Assembly: GCF_015207375.1 (NCBI RefSeq)
Contig: NZ_JADEWY010000064.1
Coordinates: forward strand, 1-36,603
Reading direction: 5' to 3'
DNA length: 36,603 nt
Origin: Coleofasciculus sp. LEGE 07092
Lineage (GTDB): Bacteria > Cyanobacteriota > Cyanobacteriia > Cyanobacteriales > Coleofasciculaceae
Shown: one piece after another, positions 24,201 to 31,663 of the stretch
Position numbering within the stretch: position 1 is the stretch's first letter
Layout: each line of letters opens with the position of its first letter
Position numbers and translations under genes: made by a program
Notes under the pieces: generated by a model
What the model saw: the letters and a program-made list of their open reading frames with translations, nothing else
What the model was told of the DNA's origin: nothing
The model's database searches: none

Positions 24201-27037
24201 CACTGAAACGCAGTTTTTAGGGGACGGTCAATGATGGAAAGTCCTTCACTAAAGGTTAGCTGACCGTCGGCTCGCAGCGATCGCGCGATCGCTTCAGGTG
24301 TAAGGGTGTCCAAGTTGACAGCCAAATCTACCTTACCCCTTAGGGTTCCCTGCAACTGCTCCCCAAAACGCCCCAATTCAATGCCTTGGGGTAGCAGCAT
24401 TGCCTGTAAATTACCGTTACTTAACTGTAGATTTGTAGCAGTAACGGTTCCCCCCGCTACAGCTAAAATTCCCTGACCTTGTGCTTGAATCTGATTAAGA
24501 GCCACTTGATCTAAACCTCCAGCCAAATCAAAGGAGCCGGTGAAAGCTCCGGCAAATTGCTCCGGCAACTGAGGCAGTAAATTTCCAAGCTGGACACTAC
24601 TCGCCTGCACATCCGCCTGCCAGCGTCCTGATGCCAGTTGTATGTCTGACGCTCTAATCGTACCCCCTGCTAGATTCAGTCGCCCATTGCCCCTGCCCCT
24701 AATCGTCGAAAGCGCTAACTCCTCTAAACTACCTGACAGATTAAAAGCTCCGGTTAAGGCTCCAGCGAATTGCGGTGGGAGTTGGGGAGCTAAACCTGCT
24801 AACCGGACGCTTTCTGCCGCAACTATTGCTTGCCAGCGACCGGCTTGTACGTCCACCTCTGATATCCGAACCGTTCCCCCACCCACATTCAAGCGTCCGC
24901 TACCAGATACGTTGATTGTCGAAGGGGAAAACTCCTCTAGAGAACCGGAAACCAAGAAAGTACCCGTGAACGGAGATTGTAATTGGGGAGGGAGTTGGGG
25001 TACTAACTGTCCAAGCTGAATGCTAGTGGCTTGTACTCGTGCCTGCCAACGACCCTCTTTTAAGTCCACCTCTGATAAAGTAACCCGACCCCCTGCTGCT
25101 GTTAGGGTAGCATTTCCCATACCACGAATTCCCGCAACTGACAAGTCTTCCAGGGAACCGGACAGGGCAAATGTGGCGTTGATGGGTTCTTGCAGGGGTT
25201 CTGGAATTTGAGGAAACAAACGCCCAATCTGGACACGATTGGCTGTGACATCAGTCCGCCAGCGACCTTGGGAAAGTTGCAGGTTTTCTGCCACAACCGT
25301 CCCCCCCGCCAAGTTTATGCGTCCCGAACCACTCCCTCTAATCCCTGGCAAGGTAAAGTTATCCAAAGGGGTCGAAACAGCAAACTCACCTGTCAGGGAA
25401 CCGCTAAATTGAGGGGGTACATCGGCAAGGCGTGCCAGTTCTATCCCGCGTGCTCGTAGCTGGGCGGTCAGTCGGTTGTTGATAACCTGTAGGTTTGTGG
25501 CAATAACAGTGCCACCTGCAACGCCAACACGAGCAGTTCCCGTGGCACGGAAGTTTTGGGGCTTGTCGAGGGGAGCGAAAATCTGGATGTTAGCGGCGGC
25601 GGAACCGACGGGAACGGGTAGTGTTGTTCCGTAAGCTTTAGCAAGGACAGCGGCTGGAACTTTATTCGCTTGCAGGTTGAATCGCACGCCTCCTTGCTCA
25701 CCGAGTTGGATGTTTCCCTGCCCTGTGACTATCCCCCCAATAGTGGGGAAGGCTCGCAAGTTGCTAACGGTTAGGAGTGCAGCCTCTTCAGGTTCGGCGG
25801 GTGTATCGAGCTTGAAGTCAGTTCTGATGGTGCGGAAGGTGATTTGATCGATGCGACTGGGTTTGGTGGTAACTGCCTCTCCGACAACAACGGGTTGAGT
25901 CAAAGGTCCGGTCACTTTTAGGGCAGTTTTCACTTCTCCCCCCAAAGGAACAGGAACGCTTTTTATATTAAAGGTCTGTAAAACCTGCTTGATCTGAACA
26001 GATTGGGTTTGCGCTGTTAGGTTGAACCCGTCCTGTAAATCGATGAACCCGTTGGCTTCAGCAGGAATTTGACCGAAGCGGGTGTTGACCTCTTCTAAGC
26101 CAATGGTTGTGCCTTTAAAGCGGAGCCGACCGTTGGTGTTAAAAAAGGGTTGTGGCAGTTGGGGAACTTGTGCAGTTACGTCGTCTAAGGTGGCATTTCC
26201 CCGCAACTGTAGGGGTTGTTCGGGCTGGAGTTTTATCTCTAAATCGCCACCCACTTGACCCGCTTGTAGGTTGAGGGGTAAGGGAAGTAGACTCCCGAGA
26301 GGTTTAGCCGCCACGTTTTGCCCAGTGACTTGCAAGTTAGTTTCGCTAGTTGGGTAGAAGTGCGATCCCTGTAGTTCAAATTTACCTCCACTGGCTATTT
26401 GACCTTGCAACTGGAAGCGAATCAGTTCGTTATCTTGCAAAAATTGACTGCTGCCGCGAGGAATCTCAACGGTTACGGCGGGTTGCACTTTTCCCTCGTT
26501 TGACCTGGGTACTAGCACTACATCGGCATTCCGTACCCCCAGCCCTTGCAGTTCTATCTTAATTGGTCCGGGTTCTCCCGTCTTAAGTTCGAGGTTAACC
26601 CAGCGACCATCGGCTGCCTGTTCAATGTAGGCATCTGGCTCGATTAGCGTAACTTGTAGCTCTAGCCTGCGGTTTAGGAGGAGTTGGAGTGGGTTGTATT
26701 GGACTTCCACCGCTTCTACTGAGGCGTGGTCGGGGTCTGTGGGTGTTGCTGGCAAGGCGGCGCTATCAAAGCGCAGACTATTGAGAGAGAAGCGTTGTAC
26801 ATCTCCCATTTCCACCGGACGATTGAGGAGTTGTGTGAGGTTTCTCTCTACCATCGGTGCGAGCATACGCTGAATGAAAATCCATGCCCCGGTAATGCCT
26901 CCGGCGGTTCCTAGCAGCAAAACAACACCGAAAGCGATGAATAAGCGCTGTCGCCAAGAACCTCTGGGAGTAGGGGATTCGGGTTGAGGAGTTGAATTTT
27001 GCTCGGGTTCGTTACCGGGATTGGGAGCGTTGGTCAT
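21266..27037 (-). CDS. TamB-domain translocation/assembly protein (Tic236-like), 1923 aa
   Basis: This very large envelope protein has one N-terminal membrane anchor (RLFIAFGVVLLLGTAGGITGAWIFI, about 31-55) after a short Pro-rich cytoplasmic end. The rest is periplasmic beta-rich sequence. The C-terminal DUF490/TamB domain is clear (RSEAEIVALLGGSF, then ISVSVLKDITVDDSPQLGLRYRL and terminal ESRLLIEYENRF ending in Phe). TamB and its chloroplast relative Tic236 bridge the inner and outer membranes with partners of the Omp85 family and help insert outer-membrane proteins or move lipids. Residues of about 490-905 consist of tandem units of about 70 residues, each with a GGT(V/I) strand, a GRWQA strand and LPQLPPQF. 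AAGGA precedes ATG 27037. Family membership is firm; cargo is unknown. Confidence 0.93.
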   Translation of the reverse strand: MTNAPNPGNEPEQNSTPQPESPTPRGSWRQRLFIAFGVVLLLGTAGGITGAWIFIQRMLAPMVERNLTQLLNRPVEMGDVQRFSLNSLRFDSAALPATPTDPDHASVEAVEVQYNPLQLLLNRRLELQVTLIEPDAYIEQAADGRWVNLELKTGEPGPIKIELQGLGVRNADVVLVPRSNEGKVQPAVTVEIPRGSSQFLQDNELIRFQLQGQIASGGKFELQGSHFYPTSETNLQVTGQNVAAKPLGSLLPLPLNLQAGQVGGDLEIKLQPEQPLQLRGNATLDDVTAQVPQLPQPFFNTNGRLRFKGTTIGLEEVNTRFGQIPAEANGFIDLQDGFNLTAQTQSVQIKQVLQTFNIKSVPVPLGGEVKTALKVTGPLTQPVVVGEAVTTKPSRIDQITFRTIRTDFKLDTPAEPEEAALLTVSNLRAFPTIGGIVTGQGNIQLGEQGGVRFNLQANKVPAAVLAKAYGTTLPVPVGSAAANIQIFAPLDKPQNFRATGTARVGVAGGTVIATNLQVINNRLTAQLRARGIELARLADVPPQFSGSLTGEFAVSTPLDNFTLPGIRGSGSGRINLAGGTVVAENLQLSQGRWRTDVTANRVQIGRLFPQIPEPLQEPINATFALSGSLEDLSVAGIRGMGNATLTAAGGRVTLSEVDLKEGRWQARVQATSIQLGQLVPQLPPQLQSPFTGTFLVSGSLEEFSPSTINVSGSGRLNVGGGTVRISEVDVQAGRWQAIVAAESVRLAGLAPQLPPQFAGALTGAFNLSGSLEELALSTIRGRGNGRLNLAGGTIRASDIQLASGRWQADVQASSVQLGNLLPQLPEQFAGAFTGSFDLAGGLDQVALNQIQAQGQGILAVAGGTVTATNLQLSNGNLQAMLLPQGIELGRFGEQLQGTLRGKVDLAVNLDTLTPEAIARSLRADGQLTFSEGLSIIDRPLKTAFQWTGQGIQIQNATAEGLSASGFVEVNPAQFDQGLLAAVDNLNLDVAATDLNLEQLSAFLPAAAADVDVVGLADFEGTIAGTVTNPRVQGDLALADFIVSGLAFEPLLIGFVSTVPGQGVELNLQGNNDRIEVALGADYQPVSFDIQRGEAIATGTREGDILQVNAQNIPISLIRDIAPVPVAFANQPLVGNISGDLAINLNTFDVALNRVELAGPIFGDRLGNEVELAENRYVLSGNIVQTPSGPQFQGELNIEEGQLETLVAALQIVNLTDVSPTFNAPLDIAAVGMPEGKLQSQLRRFSEIEALLERQQQQEEQASGLPDLEELDGTFSGTVELSGSLASGINAAFDIRGEDWEWDTFEVNQALIQGTYQNGVLTLLPVRLQSGESFAIFSGTLGGETPSGQLRLENIPIASIRDVVNLPPAIGFTGSLDATALLSGSIANPQVRGAVTVTDATLNQEQIESIESSFSYNNARLNFSAESLPAPGAKPLLTAAGSIPYQLPYPEAVAPESDQLTLDINVEDEGLALLNILTRQQVAWEGGMGNVNLVIEGTFDQEQGRPTDLIAQGFATVQNATIASQVLPEPLTDVTGEIEFNFNQVDVKNLIGNFGGGQIVASGTIPIYQRAPQENPLTVNIGELALNLKGLYKGQLQESQVVLTGTVLNPVIGGEINLVNGVVPLPDQGSGAATGAGVAGGGGGESGIPIEFNDLEIELVRNVEIRKAPILNFLAQGALTLNGSLDNLQPQGEIELRRGQVNLFTTQFRLARGYENTAVFTPSQGLDPYLDVRLVASVAEASQRRLAKGPESAEIIDAPDFGVGRVQTVRIVANVEGPASELTDQLELTSTPARSEAEIVALLGGSFVDTLGRGDTTLGLANLAGSALLGNVSNIIGDALGLAEFRLFPTLTTDDERRTSTLGVAAEAGVDITDNISVSVLKDITVDDSPQLGLRYRLNDNVLLRGSTDFSGESRLLIEYENRF
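24330..25560 (-). repeat. Tandem ~210-bp coding repeats within the TamB-like gene
   Basis: Six or so diverged units encode the pattern G.GR.N.AGGTV...L.L..GRWQA.V.A..V.LG.L.PQLP.QF.G...G.F.LSGSLEE... These correspond to residues of about 490-905. They are diverged at DNA level, so the expansion is old or selected, not a recent slippage event. Confidence 0.7.
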
Positions 27038-27317
27038 TGTCCTTTTTAGTATCTGGAGATGATGTCGAATCCGCTAATCATCTATCATAAAAACTTCTTC
27101 CCTTTCTCCCCTTCGGTGCTAGTGGGTAATCAATAAACTTGATATAATTAAGGGTTAAGGTTAGTAAAATTGTGTTACTGCTGTCACCGATAGAAATCGT
27201 GGGAGCTATGGTAACTTAGCATAGACCCTAGAGGGGAATAAGCTGATTCTCCCCCAGGTATAGATTTTGATTTGACAGAAGTTGTTCCGGATTACTGAAT
27301 ATTTGAGCGATCGCCAA

Positions 27318-28382
27318 TCAACTATGCTTAGGTCTACGGGGTAAGTGAGAGCGAAGGGGACTGAGGGTGCGGTTGAGTAGGCGGATTTGCTCGGCGGTTC
27401 CCATGCAGATGAGCAAATCTCCTGGCAGTAATGGGGTGTTGCCATCGGGTCCAGCAATCAGATTACCATCAGCACGGCGAATGGCGAGTACTAAAGCACC
27501 GGTTTGCGATCGCAATCGGGCTTGTCTGAGTGTTTGTCCGACTAGGGGACAGGTTTGGGGGTCAACAAGGAACTCTTCCATATAAAATGAGCGATCAGCA
27601 CCGGTCAGAATTCCATCTACAAAGTCCATAACTTCGGGTCGGAGGGCAGCCGATGCCATGCGCTTCCCCCCTGTGATGTAGGGAGAAACAACGGCATCTG
27701 CACCAGCACGTTGGAGTTTTTGCAGGGCTTCTTGGGAACTGGCACGAGCGATCGCGCGGATTGTTGGGTTGAGGGTTTTTGCTGAGAGTACGGTATAGAG
27801 ATTTTCGGCATCAGAGGGTAGGGCTGCTACTAGGCAAATTGCCCGTTCGATTCCCACTTTCAGGAGCGTATCATCTAAGGTTGCATCCCCTTGCATCGCC
27901 ACATACCCTAACGCCTGGGCTTCTGTGACTGGATCTAGCTGAGAGTCTATCAGCACAAAGGGGATACCTTCGGCTAAAAATTCTAGTGCTACCTGATGCC
28001 CTGTGCGTCCAAAACCGCAAAGAATGTAGTGGTTCGTTAACGAATCTATCAAGCGCTGTCGTTGCCTCAATCGAATTCCTTGTTGAAAATAGCCCTGAAT
28101 TAAGGCTTCTGTAAATCGATTGACGATATAAGCGATCACAATAACACCCATCAAAATCAGGGAGATGGTGAATAGGCGTCCGCGATCGCCGAGGGGGTTT
28201 GTTTCTGAATAGCCAACCGTCGCTAGAGTAATGACTGTCATGTAGGCGGCATCCGACCATGACCAGCCTTCTACTAGCTTGTACCATAACGTCCCAATGA
28301 GGGCGACTCCTAACAGGGATAGTACTCCACCAATCAGCTCTTTGCGCAGGCGCTGATATTTCTCTTCAATTTTTGAGTACAC
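27318..28382 (-). CDS. Two-TM potassium channel with RCK/TrkA-N and TrkA-C domains
   Basis: This 354-residue protein has a first membrane helix (about 16-33), a pore helix with selectivity signature TLATVGYSE (52-60) and a second helix (about 71-89). These are followed by a Rossmann RCK domain (HYILCGFGRTGHQVALEFL, GxGxxG at 123-128) and a C-terminal RCK_C domain. The last filter residues are YSE in place of YGD, a variant also found in working prokaryotic channels. The layout is that of MthK-like K+ channels gated by ligand binding to the cytosolic ring. The start is GTG 28382, without a good ribosome-binding site. Confidence 0.88.
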   Translation of the reverse strand: MYSKIEEKYQRLRKELIGGVLSLLGVALIGTLWYKLVEGWSWSDAAYMTVITLATVGYSETNPLGDRGRLFTISLILMGVIVIAYIVNRFTEALIQGYFQQGIRLRQRQRLIDSLTNHYILCGFGRTGHQVALEFLAEGIPFVLIDSQLDPVTEAQALGYVAMQGDATLDDTLLKVGIERAICLVAALPSDAENLYTVLSAKTLNPTIRAIARASSQEALQKLQRAGADAVVSPYITGGKRMASAALRPEVMDFVDGILTGADRSFYMEEFLVDPQTCPLVGQTLRQARLRSQTGALVLAIRRADGNLIAGPDGNTPLLPGDLLICMGTAEQIRLLNRTLSPLRSHLPRRPKHS

Positions 28383-28605
28383 CGATGTAAGTGACCATTA
28401 CTATGGGGTGGTGAATAGTCTTTCGGATAACGACGGAAAGAGGGGGCTGTCACTGAGGGCATTCTCATTATTAACCATGCCAGTATCAGCATAGTTAGGG
28501 TAGGAGAAATTATTCAGTACGCTGTATCTAAACTATTTGATATTTTCAATCCAGGGAATGAGTTGTATCGTGTATTAAGTGTGCTGATCCGTTCACGGAA
28601 TTTTA

Positions 28606-28833
28606 ACCTATTCAGCCCCATCAGTTTAGCCGGAGATCCTGAAAATATGGGCGTTTAGAAGTCCATAAAGTTTACGGATTAGATTTAACCAAGACCACAA
28701 ATTTACTGGTTGTCAGCGTCTGTCAAACCAAAATTGGTGAATTAAGCTAAGGGGCTGAAGTGGTGGGACTCAATCGCGCTTTTATTTATGCAGGAACGCC
28801 TACAATTATTGCAAGTTTACTAGAGATTCCTTC
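28606..28833 (+). pseudogene. CHAT-domain peptidase remnant
   Basis: From about 28649, the plus strand reads GRLEVHKVYGLDLTKTTN, LLVVSVCQTKIGELS, a TAA stop, then GAEVVGLNRAFIYAGTPTIIASL. This is the C-terminal part of a CHAT (caspase-like) domain, with the catalytic-cysteine region VCQT (usually SACQT). An in-frame stop, a frame disruption upstream (near 28641-28650) and loss of the rest of the gene make it a pseudogene. CHAT-TPR proteins are common in cyanobacteria. Confidence 0.8.
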
Positions 28834-28962
28834 CTTTTTATGCCTAAAGGAATAAGCATAACTTGACTCTTATTCCTATAATAGAGGTTGTCTTTGTTTC
28901 AAGGGGTCTTCTTTAGTGTGAATGCCCCAGCAACAAGATAAAGTAGTCTAGCCAAAAAGCTT

Positions 28963-29256
28963 ATGTTTTCCTTAATACGAATACGGCAAGTTCTCTTGCT
29001 TCCCCTTGCTGCGCTTCTTGTTGTCTCAGCAGGTTGTCGTGTTCAGCAAGAAGAAGCCGGCGAAGCCCCAGATGTTGATGTTAATGTAGACCCTGGTAAA
29101 TTACCAGAGTACGACGTTGATGGTCCAGAGGTTGAGGTAGGAACGGAAGAAAAAGATGTCACCGTTCCTGAAGTGGAAGTCACCCAAGAAGAAAAGACAA
29201 TTAATGTTCCCGATGTTGACGTTAATCTTCCCACAGAGGATAAGCCTCAAGAGTAG
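28963..29256 (+). CDS. Small acidic lipoprotein (97 aa)
   Basis: This is a 97-residue exported lipoprotein. The signal peptide FSLIRIRQVLLLPLAALLVV ends in the lipobox VSAGC with cysteine 25. The mature part is very acidic and built from repeated Val-Pro-(Asp/Glu)-Val-(Asp/Glu)-Val units (APDVDVNVDPG, GPEVEVGTEEKDVTVPEVEV, INVPDVDVNLP). There are no cysteines after the lipidated one and no known domain. It could be a surface or periplasmic spacer or a cation-binding protein; this is inference. Confidence 0.75.
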   Translation: MFSLIRIRQVLLLPLAALLVVSAGCRVQQEEAGEAPDVDVNVDPGKLPEYDVDGPEVEVGTEEKDVTVPEVEVTQEEKTINVPDVDVNLPTEDKPQE

Positions 29257-29339
29257 TCAAAGGTAGTAAGAAGTTCCGATTTAAATTTGACCGGAAAATA
29301 GGGGGAGTTTGAGGGGGTGAAACGCAAGCCCCTATCATG

Positions 29340-29520
29340 AAGGGTCGCTCCTCTCGATTTCTTAGACAAGAATTTGCTTGGGTAAAAAGCCGGATTCCGA
29401 CACTGTGGACAAACTCCTAGCGCGGGGAGTCTTCAACGAAGGGAGTAGGCTGCCGCCGTGAGCGTCAGTCCACCGGGAGTGGGTAAAAAACTCAATGTAC
29501 CTCACAACGCTAGGAAATTC
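29340..29520 (+). ncRNA. Orphan IS200/IS605-type TnpB right end with omega-RNA-like fold
   Basis: The stretch has GTGGAC (29405-29410) pairing with GTCCAC (29468-29473). CCTAGCG (29416-29422), inside that stem, pairs with CGCTAGG (29508-29514) outside it, so together they form a pseudoknot. It ends CGGGAGTGGGTAAA...CGCTAGGAAATTC, a style I associate with the 3' ends of cyanobacterial TnpB elements, where the omega-RNA scaffold finishes and the guide begins. No tnpB frame is present upstream. The call rests on base pairing and remembered similarity; a covariance-model search would decide it. Confidence 0.5.
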
Positions 29521-29527
29521 TATAACT

Positions 29528-29543
29528 GAGATCTTGCACCATT
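29528..29543. repeat. Second copy of the CTTGCACCATT dispersed end
   Basis: GAGATCTTGCACCATT is, apart from its outermost base, the inverse complement of the sequence at 18453-18468 (AATGGTGCAAGATCTG). It lies 8 bp after the putative omega-RNA end. Confidence 0.5.
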
Positions 29544-29568
29544 CACTGTAGGTTGAAATTTTAGTACG

Positions 29569-29606
29569 AAGAGAGGCTCTAGGAGGATAAACCTAGAGCC
29601 TCTCTT
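29569..29606. other. Perfect 15-bp stem-loop
   Basis: AAGAGAGGCTCTAGG (29569-29583) pairs perfectly with 29592-29606 around an 8-base loop, AGGATAAA. There is no T-run after it on the plus strand (TATTAACTGG), so a classic intrinsic terminator is doubtful. It could be a processing site, transcript-stabilising hairpin or element end. Confidence 0.55.
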
Positions 29607-29969
29607 ATTAACTGGGGGTTAAGAGTGCAAATTTAAAGCCTTCTTCTACTCAGGAAACAGCCGTCGTGTGCCATAAGCAGCCGTCTGAGAAGCATTAATC
29701 TGTTGTTTGAGGCTCGGCGGGTGAGGGTTACGGCTGATGAAGATTGGTGTAAGTGATTATAGTTATGTAGTATTTGTATATTACATTTACAACCTAGGAA
29801 TTCCCTTTAACGCTTTTTAATTGAGAAAGGTTAGCGTTTGAGTTCCGTCTATTCTAGACTAGTGTAGGAGAGTTGAATCGTGAAAAAACTTCCTATCCTA
29901 AAGGTCTTCAGCAAATCTTTAAGACTATGCTGTTGACACTAATGATAAAATATTGCATTTTGAAGGAAA

Positions 29970-30230
29970 ATGAGTTCACCCAGTTCCAACCTAAAAGTCG
30001 GTCAAGTCATTGAAGTTAATCAAGCAGATCGGTGGCAAGTATACCGCCGCCTGCAAGAACTATCGATTCAGAGTCGGTGTGGAACTAACCAGCCGCTAAT
30101 TGCACAAATTGATGACGTAGCTGCCGCGATTCAACTTTGGAGTGTCGTCAGACAGCTAACTGTGCCGCGCCACAATCTAGCATCTTGGCTAGAATGCTGC
30201 TGGCAGCTTCCTGGTAAAAGCGATCGCTAA
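29970..30230 (+). CDS. Small conserved hypothetical protein (86 aa)
   Basis: This 86-residue soluble protein has a good GAAGGA ribosome-binding site before ATG 29970. It reads NLKVGQVIEVNQADRWQVYRRLQEL and ends NLASWLECCWQLPGKSDR. It is small, Trp-rich and helical. Asr-type small proteins of this sort are frequent in cyanobacteria, but I cannot name the family. A TTGACA at 29933-29938 may belong to its promoter. Confidence 0.6.
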   Translation: MSSPSSNLKVGQVIEVNQADRWQVYRRLQELSIQSRCGTNQPLIAQIDDVAAAIQLWSVVRQLTVPRHNLASWLECCWQLPGKSDR

Positions 30231-30405
30231 ACAACATCTAAAACTAAAACTAGCACCGTATCTAACACTCAGTCCTAAACGGGCAGTTCTACCTGCCGGG
30301 GTACGCAATGCGTCTATTGATCGCTGACTGGTGCAGTCGGCAAAAATAGCAGCGTAGAATGTTCGGCTAGCCTCAATTGTCAAGTCTCGAAATCTCAAAA
30401 CTCTG

Positions 30406-31554
30406 ATGAAACAACCAGCAATTCTGCATTTAGAGAACATCACCAAGCAGTACGAAGCCGTTACTTGCCCAGCCGTTGCCCACGTCACACTCATGCTGCG
30501 CCAAGGAGAGTTGCTAGGATTGCTCGGTCCATCGGGCTGCGGCAAAACCACGCTGTTGCGGATTGTGGCAGGCTTTGAGCGCCCCGACTCTGGAACTGTA
30601 GAGTTAGCGGGACGCTTGGTTGCGGGTTCGGGGGGTTGGGTGCCGCCAGAGCAGCGGAATACGGGTATGGTGTTTCAAGACTACGCTCTCTTTCCTCACC
30701 TGACAGTGGCAGAGAATGTCGCATTTGGGTTAAAAAACCGCCGGAGCAAAAATAATAGACTCTTTGTTAAGAAAAGCACCGCAGAAGCGATCGCCTTGGT
30801 GGGATTATCAGGGTTAGAAAAACGCTATCCTCACGAACTGTCAGGCGGTCAACAGCAACGGGTTGCCCTCGCCCGTGCCCTAGCACCACGCCCCGAACTG
30901 ATTCTGTTGGATGAACCCTTGAGCAATCTAGATGTGCAAGTGCGCTTGCGGTTGCGCCAAGAAGTGCGATCAATTCTAAAAGAAACTGGCACCTCAGCAA
31001 TTTTTGTCACTCACGATAGAGAAGAAGCCCTTTCCATTTCTGACCGAGTTGGCGTTATGCGCTCCGGGCGTTTGGAACAGTTGGGAACACCCGAAGAAAT
31101 CTACGCTTATCCAGCATCTCGCTTTGTGGCAGAATTTGTTACTCAGGCTAACTTTCTACCCGCTCGTCGCCAGGGACTGCATTGGGAAACGGAAGTGGGT
31201 TCTTTTGAAGTATCGAGATCGGAACTAGGCAACCAGGAAACAGGGGAGCGTGGGAGCTGGGGAGCTGGGGAGAGCTTTCCCATCCCTGTTCACATTCAGG
31301 ATAAAGTACTTCCCGAGGCTGGTGAGTTAATGCTGCGGGAAGAAAGTGTGATTTTAAAACCTGATGATAATGCACCTGTGGTGATTCAAGACCGACATTT
31401 CTTGGGTCGCGAGTACCGCTACTGCTTACAAACTCCTTCTGGCAAAAGGCTCCATGCTCGCACGACCCTAAGTACTCAGTTACCCATAGGAACTCGGGTT
31501 AGGTTGTCGGTAGCGACCTCATCGGTACAAATTTTTCCAGCAGCCATCGCCTAG
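30406..31554 (+). CDS. FbpC/PotA-type ABC transporter ATP-binding protein (iron(III)/sulfate/spermidine class)
   Basis: This is a 382-residue ATPase. It has Walker [10 protein letters not shown] (41-49), Q-loop [22 protein letters not shown], signature [16 protein letters not shown] (from 145), Walker B LILLDEP (165-171) and H-loop [22 protein letters not shown]-terminal TOBE-like region follows (about 250-382). FbpC/FutC proteins energise ferric-iron import, and close relatives serve sulfate, molybdate or polyamines. No permease or binding protein gene is adjacent, so it must work with partners encoded elsewhere. Inside the TOBE region, a Gly/Ser/Glu-rich patch ([13 protein letters not shown]) is encoded by GGGAGCTGGGGAGCTGGGGAG-like simple repeats and probably is a recent insertion. 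Confidence 0.88.
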   Translation: MKQPAILHLENITKQYEAVTCPAVAHVTLMLRQGELLGLLGPSGCGKTTLLRIVAGFERPDSGTVELAGRLVAGSGGWVPPEQRNTGMVFQDYALFPHLTVAENVAFGLKNRRSKNNRLFVKKSTAEAIALVGLSGLEKRYPHELSGGQQQRVALARALAPRPELILLDEPLSNLDVQVRLRLRQEVRSILKETGTSAIFVTHDREEALSISDRVGVMRSGRLEQLGTPEEIYAYPASRFVAEFVTQANFLPARRQGLHWETEVGSFEVSRSELGNQETGERGSWGAGESFPIPVHIQDKVLPEAGELMLREESVILKPDDNAPVVIQDRHFLGREYRYCLQTPSGKRLHARTTLSTQLPIGTRVRLSVATSSVQIFPAAIA

Positions 31555-31560
31555 AAACGC

Positions 31561-31663
31561 GATATATAGCGGTTCTTACTGACATGAGGTAGAGTCCTAC
31601 TCTCCACTCCCTACTCCCTACTTTCATCAGGGTGTACCTCACCAGATAGAAAAACGCTATATT
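31561..31663. repeat. MITE-like small repeat between convergent genes
   Basis: The left end has ATATAGCGGTT and the right end AACGCTATAT in inverted orientation. Internal GAGGTA (about 31586-31591) and TACCTC (31635-31640) also pair. The centre is ACTCCCTACTCCCTACT-type simple sequence. The right end reaches into the 3' end of the channel gene at 31657, whose TAG stop is formed by ATATAG of the repeat. Confidence 0.55.

Noticed and set aside
22812-25459. Several plus-strand frames of 60-125 residues opposite the TamB-like gene
   Set aside because: They arise from the antisense of a repetitive coding sequence and resemble each other only because the TamB repeats do.
29376-29520. Cobalamin riboswitch or RNase P RNA
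   Set aside because: The conserved GCCACTG/GCAACTG cores of a cobalamin riboswitch and the P4 region of RNase P are absent; the TnpB-type end explains the pairing better.
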